Of a DNA stretch of 12,871 bases, positions 1-8,158 are shown one piece after another. The translations under genes and the position numbers were made by a program. The stretch's first letter is position 1; every line of letters begins with the position of its first letter. The notes below the pieces were generated by a model. The model had not been told where the DNA came from and did no database searches. It saw nothing but the letters and a program-made list of their open reading frames with translations. Source of the DNA: Bacteroidota bacterium (GTDB lineage: Bacteria; Bacteroidota; Bacteroidia; UKL13-3); NCBI GenBank assembly GCA_010027395.1, contig RGVD01000051.1:1-12871 (forward strand), read 5' to 3'.

Positions 1-2019
1 ATCATTTTTAGTATGAATATCAAACAAGGTGTCTGGCAATTTAAAGTCGAAATTGTTGGATGATTTTTCCCATGCCCTGCTAGTGCATCCCATTACAAAC
101 ACATATTCAAACTCTAAACCTTTAGAAGAATGGGTGGTAATAAAATTAACTCCATCATCGCTGTAGATAAGCCTTTCGGCTGGCAGGGATACGCCTTCCG
201 TTTCCATCAAATCAAGTGTTTGGATGATATCGCCTAATTGTGTCTTGCTATTTCTAGAGCATTCTGCTTTCACAAAATCAAAAAAGGTATTGAGTAATTG
301 CATGTTCCAATTTTTGTCATCAGCGGTTAATGCGTTAAATAAAACACCACTTTCTGAAATGATTTTTTCAATCAATTGTTGTATGGTAAGATTGGCACAA
401 TCTTTTATCCAAGATTCAAGCAAAACACTTGCTTTTTCTATTTGCCGCGAAGGTTTAATATCTGAGAATAAATCAGCTTTTTGCCCATGAAATTCCTTTA
501 TTTCTTCGCGCCATGAGGTGGCTCTTTCGTTGAAATTTTTACTGGCTATTTTTACTGATATTTTGGCAATATCAATGGGTTCAATGTTTAAAAAATCATA
601 ATGCAAAAGTTCGAATAAATAAGGTTCGCCTGAATGCGCTTTTTTGTTTTCGGCTTGCACAAACTTTAAGATATTGATGATTTTTTTTATCAAAGGTTCA
701 TGCAAAATATCCACCCTTCGTTTGGTATTTACAGCTATGTTTTTTGCCTGAAGGTACTTGATGATGAGCTCTGCTTGAGCGTGTTTTCTGTATAAAACTG
801 CGATCTCATTTAGTTTTATACCTGACATTTGCAAGGCTTCAATTTCAGAAGCGATGCCCACTATCTCATGAAAAGAATTATGATAAGCTTTCAACAAAGG
901 TTTTTCATCCAAAGATGCATACTTTTCATTTTTTGCAATGAGTTGCTTGTTGGGGTTTATCCTTGAGTTGTTCTTTTTTATTAAGCAACTGGCAGCATCC
1001 AATATAAATTGGCTGCTTCGGTAGTTTTCTTCAAGACTTATTATTTGTATGCCTTTGTATCTTTTTTCAAACTGTTGAATATTCTCCACATTAGCGCCCT
1101 GAAAGCGATAAATACTTTGGTCATCATCACCTACTGCAAACACATTGGGCTCATCCCAATAGTCAAGCAGGTCGCTTAATAATTGGTTTTGTGATCCGCT
1201 CGTATCTTGAAACTCATCCACCAATAAGTAAAGGTATCTCTCTTGGTAATTTCTCAATTGTTCGGGCATTTTTGCAAAGGCATCAATTACCCAAATGATC
1301 ATATCGGCAAAGTCGTAGCGGTTGCTATTCTTTAGTTTTTCTTGGTATTGATTAAAGGATTCGGAAGCAGCTTTAAGTTGCTTCATGCGCTTCACCTCTT
1401 CGTAGTAGCTTGGTTTCTTTTCACCTTTTTTGCCAAACTTGCTATCCTTTTTATACAAGTATTCATCGCGCGTTTCAATATCAATTATGTATTCATCACA
1501 CTTTTTGCAGATATGCTCAGCCGACCAATTTTCGCGCTTCATGTTCTGATACAAGTTTAGCAATTTGCCTGTTTCGTAGTACACATCACCTGTGTATCTT
1601 TTTAGGAGATGCTCTTTACCAAAATCATCAATAATATCATGCACCAATTGAATCTGCTCCAATTCGCTAATGGCATCAATGCCCCGTATACCAAAATAGT
1701 CGAGGTTTTCTTGAATGACCATGTTACAAAATGCATGAAAAGTGAAAATTTCAAGTCGATAGGCATCCGGTCCGATAAACTCAAACAGACGCTTCCGCAT
1801 AGCTATGGTACCTGCATCAGTGTATGTAAGGCAAAGTATATTTTCGGGTAAGGCATCGGTTTTTTCCAAAATATTGGCAATGCGTGCAGCCAAAATTTGC
1901 GTTTTGCCTGTTCCTGGCCCAGCAATTACTAAAACAGGGCCTTCAATATGTTCTACCGCTTTTTTTTGTGCTGGGTTTAGTGAATCTAAAATTTCTTCAA
2001 GTGATTTATTCTTAAGCAT
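1..2019 (-). CDS. UvrD/Rep-type superfamily 1 DNA helicase, C-terminus cut off by window edge
   Basis: The frame is open from ATG at 2019 to position 1, giving 673 residues with no stop, so the gene continues past the left edge. ATP-driven 3'-5' DNA unwinding is expected from the helicase motifs: Walker A GPGTGKT (34-40), TFHAF (93-97), Walker B VDEFQDT (267-273), GDDDQSIYRFQGA (297-309), LEENYRSS (329-336) and THSSKGLEF (629-637). Motif VI, with its arginine finger, would lie outside the window. The start MLKNKSLEEIL is followed by LNPAQKKAVEHIEGPVLVIA, the normal Q-motif region, and TYTDAGTIAMRKR replaces the usual UvrD motif Ia. From memory, this variant belongs to a Bacteroidota helicase group of about 1000 residues, often with a C-terminal PD-(D/E)XK nuclease; that part cannot be seen here. 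The role is probably DNA repair or recombination. It is transcribed divergently from the T9SS protein gene. Confidence 0.93.
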   Translation of the reverse strand, partial: MLKNKSLEEILDSLNPAQKKAVEHIEGPVLVIAGPGTGKTQILAARIANILEKTDALPENILCLTYTDAGTIAMRKRLFEFIGPDAYRLEIFTFHAFCNMVIQENLDYFGIRGIDAISELEQIQLVHDIIDDFGKEHLLKRYTGDVYYETGKLLNLYQNMKRENWSAEHICKKCDEYIIDIETRDEYLYKKDSKFGKKGEKKPSYYEEVKRMKQLKAASESFNQYQEKLKNSNRYDFADMIIWVIDAFAKMPEQLRNYQERYLYLLVDEFQDTSGSQNQLLSDLLDYWDEPNVFAVGDDDQSIYRFQGANVENIQQFEKRYKGIQIISLEENYRSSQFILDAASCLIKKNNSRINPNKQLIAKNEKYASLDEKPLLKAYHNSFHEIVGIASEIEALQMSGIKLNEIAVLYRKHAQAELIIKYLQAKNIAVNTKRRVDILHEPLIKKIINILKFVQAENKKAHSGEPYLFELLHYDFLNIEPIDIAKISVKIASKNFNERATSWREEIKEFHGQKADLFSDIKPSRQIEKASVLLESWIKDCANLTIQQLIEKIISESGVLFNALTADDKNWNMQLLNTFFDFVKAECSRNSKTQLGDIIQTLDLMETEGVSLPAERLIYSDDGVNFITTHSSKGLEFEYVFVMGCTSRAWEKSSNNFDFKLPDTLFDIHTKND

Positions 2020-2080
2020 ATAGAGATTTTTTGTGTTTTTTGACCTAATTGATGCAACTAATATGGGAAATAATTTCGAC

Positions 2081-2110
2081 TTTGCTAAATAAAATCTATT
2101 TATATATTTG
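2081..2110 (+). promoter_or_regulatory. Bacteroidota-type promoter for the DUF4397/T9SS gene
   Basis: TTTG at 2081-2084 and TATATTTG at 2103-2110 are 18 bases apart and match the Bacteroidota -33/-7 consensus (TTTG, then TAnnTTTG) exactly. Transcription would begin near 2116, leaving a leader of about 23 bases before the ATG at 2139. This rules against the in-frame ATG at 2049, which lies upstream of the promoter. Confidence 0.75.
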
Positions 2111-2138
2111 TCGTTTCAGCAAAACAATACAATTACTT

Positions 2139-3992
2139 ATGAAATATTTTAACTTTCTAAAAACAAAACTGATAATGTGGGCAGTACTTTTTGTAACTGT
2201 GGTTACTTTATCTAATGCTCAAACCGCAAAAATCCAATTGGTGCACAATGCAGCTGATCCGCTTTTGAATATTGTGGATGTGTATTGGAATGACATAAAA
2301 TTTGACAATGTGAGTTTTAGAAGAGCAAGTCCATTAATGACAGTGAATTCAGGTGCAAGCATCATAACAATTTGTGATTCGTCAAGTACCGATTCAGGTA
2401 CGATGGTTTTAGCAAAGTTAAATGTTAGCTTAGCGGTTGGCAGTCAAAATATTGCTATGCTTTCTGGTGTGCTTGATACCACCCAATTTCTTGCCAATCC
2501 AAGTGGATTAAGCACCAAATTGAATGTGTTTTTGCAAAGTAATGTGAATTATTCTGCAACTGCTGGAAATTGCTTCCTGAATATTGCTCATGGTGTTACT
2601 GATGCACCGGCTGTAGATATCAATGTAAAAATTGGTTCAAGTGTAATTAAAAATGCTGCTTACGGTGCTGTTAGTAATGGACTACTTGTGCCTGCCAAAA
2701 ATATCATGTTAGAGATTCACGCTCATGACGCAGTAGCCGTATTAAAAAGCTATTATGCACCCATTAGTTTTGTTGAAGGAAGAAGCGGATTTATTTTTGC
2801 CTCTGGTTTTTTAAATACCACTAACAACAACAATGGCGCAGGTTTTGGCTTGTTTGGCGTTGATACAGCTGGTTTAGTTGATGCTTTTGGTGAAGGCGGA
2901 ATGGTTCAGTTTGTTCATAACTCACCAGATGCTGCTGTTGGTAATGTAGATGTATATTTGAATGGTCAAAAATCAGCTACATTGGGTTTCAGAAATGCTA
3001 CCAAATTAATGGCTCTTCCCGCTGGTACTGCTACCATCGAAATTAAGAAAGCGGGTACAGCACAAGTATTATATACCATACCTAATTTCCCTGTTACTAA
3101 AGACAATAACAGTATTGCAATGATTCATGGTTTGTTGGATACTACCTTTGTTCAGAATGTTACTTCGAGTATTGATACCATTAATAAAGTTCCTACAAGA
3201 GTTGTTAAAAATGCACTTACTTACGATAGAAACCCTGATGGTAAAGACAGAAGTTTTAAAGTGACTACCAAAGATATTCAAACCACAGCCTCATTGTTTG
3301 GCAATAATCAAATTATGTTGTTCCAAGGTATTACTGGCTTAAATGCTGCAGATGTTAAAGGAGAAGGAGAAGCGTTATACGTAGCAAGAGGCATTTCTTA
3401 TGGTGAGTTTGGTGAATACAGATACACCAAAGCAAATGCTAGTACAAAATACTTATTTACCAAGGCTAATACAAGTGTCTCAATTGGAGAATTCACTTAC
3501 AATTTTACAGGTAAAGATAGCCTTTCAGGTGTATTGTTCACTTCAGGATTCTCGCGTGTAGCTGACACTGTTTTCATCAAAAAATCTTTGAACCAAACCA
3601 ATGATATTGACTCGTTAATTTATAACACTTACAATAAATATGGTAGCGCTGGTATGGCACTAATCGTATGGCCTGATGGCAAAGTTGATACATTAAAAAC
3701 CGAGAAAAAATATGTAAATTCAGTTAAATCAATTGAAGGAAACATAGATGTGACTGTTTATCCTAATCCTGCAAACGAAAGATTGTTTGTATCATTTGAC
3801 AATGCTAAAAACGAAAGCACTTCTTTACAATTGTTCAACATACAAGGAAAAGAATTTGCAGTTGATTACAACAATTCAGATTTGCGTAATGGCAGAGCAG
3901 AGCTTAATCTTCAATCATTAAGTAAAGGTATGTATTTCTTAACAATTCAGATTGGTGACAAAAAAGGTATTCAAAAACTAATTGTTGAGTAA
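2139..3992 (+). CDS. Secreted DUF4397-repeat protein with type IX secretion C-terminal sorting domain
   Basis: The protein has 617 residues from ATG 2139. An upstream in-frame ATG at 2049 is rejected because the promoter lies between the two and because the signal peptide (MKYFNFLKTK, a hydrophobic core, cleavage near SNA-Q at 27/28) begins at 2139. The mature part has DUF4397 units at about 30-115 (KIQLVHNAADP, IVDVYWND), 145-245 (LNIAHGVTDAPAVDINV) and 255-345 (MVQFVHNSPDAAVGNVDVYLNG), and a weaker one at about 390-475. Residues 538-617 form a type A T9SS sorting domain: VYPNPANERLFVSF, then LFNIQGK, LSKGMYFLTIQ and a basic KK...KLIVE end. It should cross the outer membrane through the T9SS and be released or anchored at the surface. 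The precise role of DUF4397 is unknown; a surface or adhesive function is a guess. It appears to be a single-gene transcript. Confidence 0.9.
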   Translation: MKYFNFLKTKLIMWAVLFVTVVTLSNAQTAKIQLVHNAADPLLNIVDVYWNDIKFDNVSFRRASPLMTVNSGASIITICDSSSTDSGTMVLAKLNVSLAVGSQNIAMLSGVLDTTQFLANPSGLSTKLNVFLQSNVNYSATAGNCFLNIAHGVTDAPAVDINVKIGSSVIKNAAYGAVSNGLLVPAKNIMLEIHAHDAVAVLKSYYAPISFVEGRSGFIFASGFLNTTNNNNGAGFGLFGVDTAGLVDAFGEGGMVQFVHNSPDAAVGNVDVYLNGQKSATLGFRNATKLMALPAGTATIEIKKAGTAQVLYTIPNFPVTKDNNSIAMIHGLLDTTFVQNVTSSIDTINKVPTRVVKNALTYDRNPDGKDRSFKVTTKDIQTTASLFGNNQIMLFQGITGLNAADVKGEGEALYVARGISYGEFGEYRYTKANASTKYLFTKANTSVSIGEFTYNFTGKDSLSGVLFTSGFSRVADTVFIKKSLNQTNDIDSLIYNTYNKYGSAGMALIVWPDGKVDTLKTEKKYVNSVKSIEGNIDVTVYPNPANERLFVSFDNAKNESTSLQLFNIQGKEFAVDYNNSDLRNGRAELNLQSLSKGMYFLTIQIGDKKGIQKLIVE

Positions 3993-4014
3993 TACCTGCT
4001 AGGTAAATAAAATT

Positions 4015-4048
4015 AAAGCCTTCGTTAATAAATAACGAAGGCTTTTTT
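4015..4048 (+). terminator. Intrinsic terminator of the DUF4397/T9SS gene
   Basis: A perfect 13-bp stem (AAAGCCTTCGTTA at 4015-4027 with TAACGAAGGCTTT at 4033-4045) closes a 5-base loop and runs into six T (4043-4048). It lies 22 bases after the stop codon. The 3' A-run of the other strand is short, so it acts mainly on plus-strand transcripts. Confidence 0.9.
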
Positions 4049-4170
4049 ATTGGCAATAGTCTTAAACCGGATAATAAGTGTACCTTTATGACCTAAATTT
4101 TTTCAATTGCCTATACTTTTAAAGCCAAAGCCATGAAATTATGAAGGCAAATAACACACATTAACAAACA

Positions 4171-4701
4171 ATGGCTAAATCACAAGAAACATTAAGTAAA
4201 AAAGAAAAAGAAAAGGCTAAACTTAAAAAGAGAAAAGAAAAAGCAGAAAAAAGAGAAGAGCGCAAAGCCAGTGCTGTGAAGGGGCAGAGCTTGGAAGATA
4301 TGATGGCTTATGTGGATGAGAATGGTAATATTACCTCAACCCCACCTGATTTAAAAAAACGTAGAGAGGTGAATGCTGAAGATATGGTAATTGGTGTAGC
4401 TAAAAAAGCCGCCCCTGAGCCAGAGGAATTAGTTCGTAAAGGTGTTATCAGTTTCTTTAACGAATCAAAAGGATATGGTTTTATAAAAGATTTGAAAAAC
4501 CAAGCGAGTGTGTTTGTGCACATCAACGGATTATTAGAACAAGTGAAAGAAAACGATAAAGTTACTTTCGAAATAGAAATGACCCACAAAGGTGCGAGTG
4601 CCACCAAGGTGCAAATTGATAGAGGTGATAAAGTATCTGCAGCCCCGGTTGTTGTGGCTGAAGCCAAATCAGAAGAGCCTAAGACTGATGAAACGGTATA
4701 G
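4171..4701 (+). CDS. Cold-shock-domain protein with Lys/Glu-rich N-terminal extension
   Basis: The protein has 176 residues. A single cold-shock domain spans about 89-150: GVISFFNESKGYGFI carries RNP1 (KGYGFI, 100-105) and VFVHI (114-118) is RNP2, the two aromatic nucleic-acid-binding strands. Single-stranded RNA/DNA binding in the cytoplasm is therefore expected, probably as an RNA chaperone. Residues 8-33 are a highly charged KKEKEKAKLKKRKEK-type helix, followed by SLEDMMAYVDENGNITSTPPD (39-60). As far as I recall, this linker recurs in Bacteroidota homologues, which are longer than the usual 70-residue Csp. The tail after 150 is acidic and Ala-rich. The leader between the preceding terminator and the ATG is about 120 bases, long enough for a structured cold-shock leader, but I found no clear promoter match in it. 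The gene converges on the PAP2 phosphatase, with the stop codons 9 bases apart. Confidence 0.92.
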   Translation: MAKSQETLSKKEKEKAKLKKRKEKAEKREERKASAVKGQSLEDMMAYVDENGNITSTPPDLKKRREVNAEDMVIGVAKKAAPEPEELVRKGVISFFNESKGYGFIKDLKNQASVFVHINGLLEQVKENDKVTFEIEMTHKGASATKVQIDRGDKVSAAPVVVAEAKSEEPKTDETV

Positions 4702-4712
4702 TAAAACCGTTT
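4691..4712. terminator. Possible weak bidirectional hairpin over two convergent stop codons
   Basis: AAACGGT (4691-4697) pairs perfectly with ACCGTTT (4706-4712) around an 8-base loop. The hairpin covers the stop of the cold-shock gene (4699-4701) and part of the stop of the PAP2 gene (4711-4713). There is no real T-run on either side, so termination here is an inference from position only. Confidence 0.3.
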
Positions 4713-5421
4713 AAAATGTATACAAAAAGCCCATCTGATTTGAATGAACAATGGGAGTTACTTTTTCCCCCATTTTCCATTTATAGGCATGTGTGGCATA
4801 TATTAGTTTGGTTGCCACCATTCCAATGCCTGCACCTACAAGCACGTCACTGAACCAATGTTTATTGTTAAGTATGCGCATGCCCGCTATGCTTGTTGCA
4901 ACTGCATATCCACTCACATATATCCAAGGCTTATCATTAAACTCTTGATGTAAAACTTCAGCCAAAGTAAAGGCAGCCGCTGAATGCCCGCTTGCAAATG
5001 AGTTATTCGCGCTTCCATCGGGTCTTGGAACTTGGGTACTATATTTTAGGATATTAATAATGCCAAGGCTTATTGCTATTGATTTGGCCGTTAAAAGTCC
5101 TTGATTGAGAATATCACTTTTGCTTTTTATCTTACAAGCATCTAAGGCAATAAGGGCAACAGAGGGTGCGAATACCAAATAGTCATCAATCGATGTATTG
5201 AAGTTATTATAATGTTCCTGTCTGTAATTATAAATTTGCTTACTACTTGGCAAGCCATTATCACCCCAACAAATTAGCCCATAAGCGACTAAGCTTGCAG
5301 GTATTAAATATGTTTTGTAAGAAGTGGATTTATGTATGAAAATGGAATCGGATTGAGCAAAGGAACTTGTCAATCCAAAATAGCATATAAGTATTAAGAG
5401 AGAGATTGATTTAAATATCAT
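4711..5421 (-). CDS. Exported PAP2-family phosphatase
   Basis: The protein has 236 residues with a signal peptide (MIFKSISLLILICYF..., probable cleavage after SSFA-Q near 22/23), so it is periplasmic or membrane-attached. The PAP2/vanadium haloperoxidase active-site triad is visible: C1 KYSTQVPRP (Lys126, Arg133, Pro134), C2 ASGH (143-146, His146) and C3 R-x5-H-x3-D (Arg182, His188, Asp192). This predicts a phosphohistidine-based phosphatase for lipid or diphosphate substrates such as phosphatidic acid, undecaprenyl diphosphate or lipid A; the substrate cannot be told. C2 has Ala where Pro is usual (PSGH). There are hydrophobic stretches (about 83-95, 111-125, 166-180, 191-207), fewer and weaker than in six-helix integral PAP2 enzymes. 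It stands alone: 162 bases separate it from the SRPBCC gene upstream, and it converges on the cold-shock gene. Confidence 0.93.
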   Translation of the reverse strand: MIFKSISLLILICYFGLTSSFAQSDSIFIHKSTSYKTYLIPASLVAYGLICWGDNGLPSSKQIYNYRQEHYNNFNTSIDDYLVFAPSVALIALDACKIKSKSDILNQGLLTAKSIAISLGIINILKYSTQVPRPDGSANNSFASGHSAAAFTLAEVLHQEFNDKPWIYVSGYAVATSIAGMRILNNKHWFSDVLVGAGIGMVATKLIYATHAYKWKMGEKVTPIVHSNQMGFLYTF

Positions 5422-5583
5422 AAGACATTTGAGTTACTAGAAACCTAAGACTACTTTTAGTCTATGATTTGCTGGATTATTGTTTTTATTTTATACCTCC
5501 TTTCACCATTCTAAAGGGGTGAAGAAATGCATGCCATTAGAAAAAAATAGGTTAATCGAAAACGACTTAATAATATATTATGC

Positions 5584-6114
5584 TTAGTTGGTTTCAATCG
5601 CTCGTTTTATAGCTACTAATCCCTCATCGAATGACTTGGCTGTATTGCCAGTAACATAACCCATCATGTATCTTTTAAAAGGGTTATAGCCAACATCTCC
5701 TTCATCCACCCAACTCAGCTTGGTTCTACCATTCATAGCACTAAACATAAAGGATGCTTTAGCTGTGATATAGCCTTCGTTGATACTTAATAAATAGGAT
5801 ATTTTTTCATTTGAAATAGCTTCTGTAATGGTGAAACTACCTGCCCCAACAAGGTTGCCTCCTATGTATTGTTTGGCACCAATTTGGTTGGTTTGTTTGG
5901 TATAGAATGTATAAAAAGTACTATCAATACTGCTGTTCCAAGGGCTCCATTTTTTCCAATTGCGTATGTCGCTCATGAAGGCATATGACTCATAAACAGG
6001 TTTATTAACTACTACCATTCTCTCCACTCTATAGGTGCGCGGAAACAATAAGGACACTAAAAAAAACAACAGGATAAATCCCAATATACCTGCAAAAACT
6101 CTAAATAATTTCAT
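5584..6114 (-). CDS. Membrane-anchored SRPBCC (polyketide cyclase/START-like) family protein
   Basis: The protein has 176 residues. An N-terminal hydrophobic segment (about 5-24, GILGFILLFFLVSLLF) acts as a membrane anchor. It is followed by a START-like fold at about 30-172: RVERMVVVNKPVYESYAFMSDIRNWKKWSPW is the typical opening strand-helix-WxxWSPW of the family, and KLSWVDEGD and a final helix FDEGLVAIKRAIE are further family traits. Members bind hydrophobic ligands in a deep cavity; no ligand can be named here. It is the last gene of the birA-coaX-OMP run, 12 bases after the barrel gene, so probably co-transcribed. No U-tract terminator was found downstream. Confidence 0.85.
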   Translation of the reverse strand: MKLFRVFAGILGFILLFFLVSLLFPRTYRVERMVVVNKPVYESYAFMSDIRNWKKWSPWNSSIDSTFYTFYTKQTNQIGAKQYIGGNLVGAGSFTITEAISNEKISYLLSINEGYITAKASFMFSAMNGRTKLSWVDEGDVGYNPFKRYMMGYVTGNTAKSFDEGLVAIKRAIETN

Positions 6115-6126
6115 TTTGAATAAAGA

Positions 6127-7443
6127 TTAATCATAACGATAGCGAACAAACCACCTATCTGCAAAAGTAATTCCTAAGATAAATCGGATGTAATCTTCTT
6201 GAATAAGGTTGTTTGCGGTATTACCACGTTTCAAATACTCAAAACTTACATTCACTTTCGATCTGCTTTTACCCATTGGTAAACCAAGGCCAGCAGAGAT
6301 TCCCATCATATCCACCCCATTATTATTGATAATGATATTGCTTTGCTCGTATCTAAAACCCGCTCTGTATTCTACACGTTTTAAAAAATTATTATAATCA
6401 TTTATGTCTTGTGTGTAGCTTCCACCAAGGGCAAAAGCCATGCTGTTTCTAAAGGCATCTCCAGATGCGCCTGAACTAGGAAAAGTGGTTTTGTAAGCAC
6501 TCCATTCGGTATATTCTGCATCAGCTGCCACCACTATTTTATCGTTATAGTTTACAGATAAGCCAGCTTTTAGACCCATAGGCAATGTCATAGAACCTGA
6601 TTCATTATCTGTGCTTAGTACAGTATCTCTGACACTTCGCGACCCACCACCAATTGCTAAAGATCGTAAAACATATTGCCTTGTTGAACTAAGTTCTGTC
6701 CTTGCATTCATGCTAGCTCCAACAACAGCGCTTGTTTTTTTGCCAATCTTTTGCTCAAACTGAAGGCCATAATCAAATACCAAGCCCCCTGTGTATCTAT
6801 TAGTCGATTCCTCAACATTAAACTTTAAATAGTTAATTGGAAATAGTACTTGCGTGGTTGCATTTAAATTACCAAATATATATCCAACGTTCGCTCCAAG
6901 AGATAAAGAACGAACACTGTCTTTATAAATTTTATAACCCATACCAATATAAAACTTGGTTAAACCGCCTTTGCCAAAGAAATTGTTCGTTTTGGCCATA
7001 TTAAAAGTATCTTGTTGAATACTGTCTACCGAAACTACGTTGTATCCAACGGAAGAATAAGGCATCAATCCAAACGAAAAACCCCAACCTTTTTTTTCTG
7101 AAATGGGGATACCAAAATTTATGTAAGAAAATCCAACTGTAGTAAAATCTGCCGATGAGCTAGCACTTTTAATAGTTCCATTATTTTGCGCAAAACCTGC
7201 TTCGATGATGGTGTTTTTTAGTGCACTATATGAAGCAGGATTCAAAGAATTGATTTCATAAGGTTTGCGAATACCTTGACTAACGCGACCTTTGGCTAGG
7301 TTAGAGGCATTCCCCATAAATTGTAACTCACCTGCTCCAAAAATAGAGTAGGGTGAGAGTGTTAAGTTCTGCGAAATAGCTGTTTGCAATACACAAAATA
7401 GGATTAAACAAACAGATATAAGCCCTTTGGCTATTTTATACAT
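6127..7443 (-). CDS. Predicted outer-membrane beta-barrel protein (distantly FadL/OmpP1-like)
   Basis: The protein has 438 residues with a signal peptide (MYKIAKGLISVCLILFCVLQTAIS-Q, cleavage near 24/25). The mature part is rich in alternating polar/aromatic strands with Gly turns (FTTVGFSYINFGIPISEKKGW, FYIGMGYKIYKDSVRSLSLG, VVAADAEYTEWSAYKTTF, EYRAGFRYEQ), and ends in amphipathic strands (FILGITFADRWFVRYRYD). The opening TLSPYSIFGAGELQ and the NPASYSAL segment resemble a Bacteroidota group of outer-membrane proteins often encoded just after coaX; this comparison is from memory. It may be a channel or transport porin, but a transport function is not shown. Its ATG overlaps the end of coaX by 8 bases, which implies translational coupling. 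Confidence 0.75.
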   Translation of the reverse strand: MYKIAKGLISVCLILFCVLQTAISQNLTLSPYSIFGAGELQFMGNASNLAKGRVSQGIRKPYEINSLNPASYSALKNTIIEAGFAQNNGTIKSASSSADFTTVGFSYINFGIPISEKKGWGFSFGLMPYSSVGYNVVSVDSIQQDTFNMAKTNNFFGKGGLTKFYIGMGYKIYKDSVRSLSLGANVGYIFGNLNATTQVLFPINYLKFNVEESTNRYTGGLVFDYGLQFEQKIGKKTSAVVGASMNARTELSSTRQYVLRSLAIGGGSRSVRDTVLSTDNESGSMTLPMGLKAGLSVNYNDKIVVAADAEYTEWSAYKTTFPSSGASGDAFRNSMAFALGGSYTQDINDYNNFLKRVEYRAGFRYEQSNIIINNNGVDMMGISAGLGLPMGKSRSKVNVSFEYLKRGNTANNLIQEDYIRFILGITFADRWFVRYRYD

Positions 7444-8158
7444 TGATTTTCAAAATTTTATTAAGTCCGAATAGTAACAAATTGGGCTCTGCAAATACGT
7501 TATTTTTTAAGTGTTTAACAAATTTAGGCGCATCACCACCTGTAAAAATCACTTTCAGGTCGCCAAAAGCCTCACCATAACGAGCAATAAAGCCATTTAT
7601 TTCGTTAACCATCCCCCAAATTACTCCCGTTAACATAGAAGTTTGGGTGTCTTTACCAATCCAATCCTCAATTTCTTGGTAGTTTAATAGCGGCAATTTT
7701 CCAGTAAACTCATGCATAGCCTTTAGTCGCATGTAAAGTCCAGGACTAATACTTCCTCCCTGGTAAATGCCTTCTTTCGACACAAAATCGTAAGTAATGC
7801 ATGTACCCGCATCTATCACCAAGCAGTTTGTTTCTGGGTAAAAATGAATGGCCCCTGCTATGCCTGCCACTCGGTCCATGCCCAGTGTTTGTGGGGTTTG
7901 ATAATTGTTGCTAAAAGGCAAGGAGGTTTCGTGGCTTAATTCTATGATGGGTGCTAGGTCTTTTAAACAATTTATCAATTCAATGCTTGATTTAGCAACA
8001 GAGCTTAAGATGATATGCTCAGCTTGATTTGCCAAAAAATAGGCTTTAATGCCTTGTAAATCCTCGTTTTTGAACGAAGCATTATTTAGCAAAATACCCT
8101 CATTAAAAATACCAACTTTACTCAATGTATTTCCTATGTCGATGCTTATATGGCTCAT
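7436..8158 (-). CDS. coaX: Type III pantothenate kinase
   Basis: The protein has 240 residues, normal for CoaX. It phosphorylates pantothenate with ATP in the first step of coenzyme A synthesis (cytoplasm). Family motifs of the ASKHA fold: DIGNT (7-11, phosphate-binding loop 1), LGMDR (92-96, the GxDR pantothenate site with the catalytic Asp95), VIDAGTCITYD (114-124, second phosphate loop), GGSISPG (134-140), GVIWG and VIFTGGDA near the C-terminus. The type III enzyme needs a monovalent cation such as K+ and is not feedback-inhibited by CoA (family knowledge). It overlaps birA by 4 bases upstream (ATGA type) and the barrel gene by 8 bases downstream, so it is co-transcribed and probably translationally coupled. 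The birA-coaX pairing is common in several phyla. Confidence 0.96.
   Translation of the reverse strand: MSHISIDIGNTLSKVGIFNEGILLNNASFKNEDLQGIKAYFLANQAEHIILSSVAKSSIELINCLKDLAPIIELSHETSLPFSNNYQTPQTLGMDRVAGIAGAIHFYPETNCLVIDAGTCITYDFVSKEGIYQGGSISPGLYMRLKAMHEFTGKLPLLNYQEIEDWIGKDTQTSMLTGVIWGMVNEINGFIARYGEAFGDLKVIFTGGDAPKFVKHLKNNVFAEPNLLLFGLNKILKINV

Noticed and set aside
224..2023. Several plus-strand and one minus-strand short frame inside the helicase region
   Set aside because: All lie within the helicase gene, whose motifs fix the true frame; none has a credible start or domain.
4081..4088. TACCTTTA as a possible -7 element for the cold-shock gene
   Set aside because: The final G of TAnnTTTG is missing and the nearest TTG is 24 or more bases upstream.
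4308..4751. 147-residue minus-strand frame opposite the cold-shock gene
   Set aside because: It is antisense to a clear cold-shock domain, overlaps the end of the PAP2 gene and has no recognisable motif.
5448..5463. Inverted repeat AGACTA-CTTT-TAGTCT upstream of the PAP2 gene
   Set aside because: Only 6 bp in an AT-rich spacer; not distinguishable from chance and not tied to a promoter I can recognise.
5495..5504. ACCTCCTTTC, identical to the 3' tail of 16S rRNA; minus-strand reading is a perfect Shine-Dalgarno sequence
   Set aside because: No start codon follows at a useful distance on the minus strand, the PAP2 ATG is 74 bases away, and Bacteroidota rarely use such sites; probably chance.
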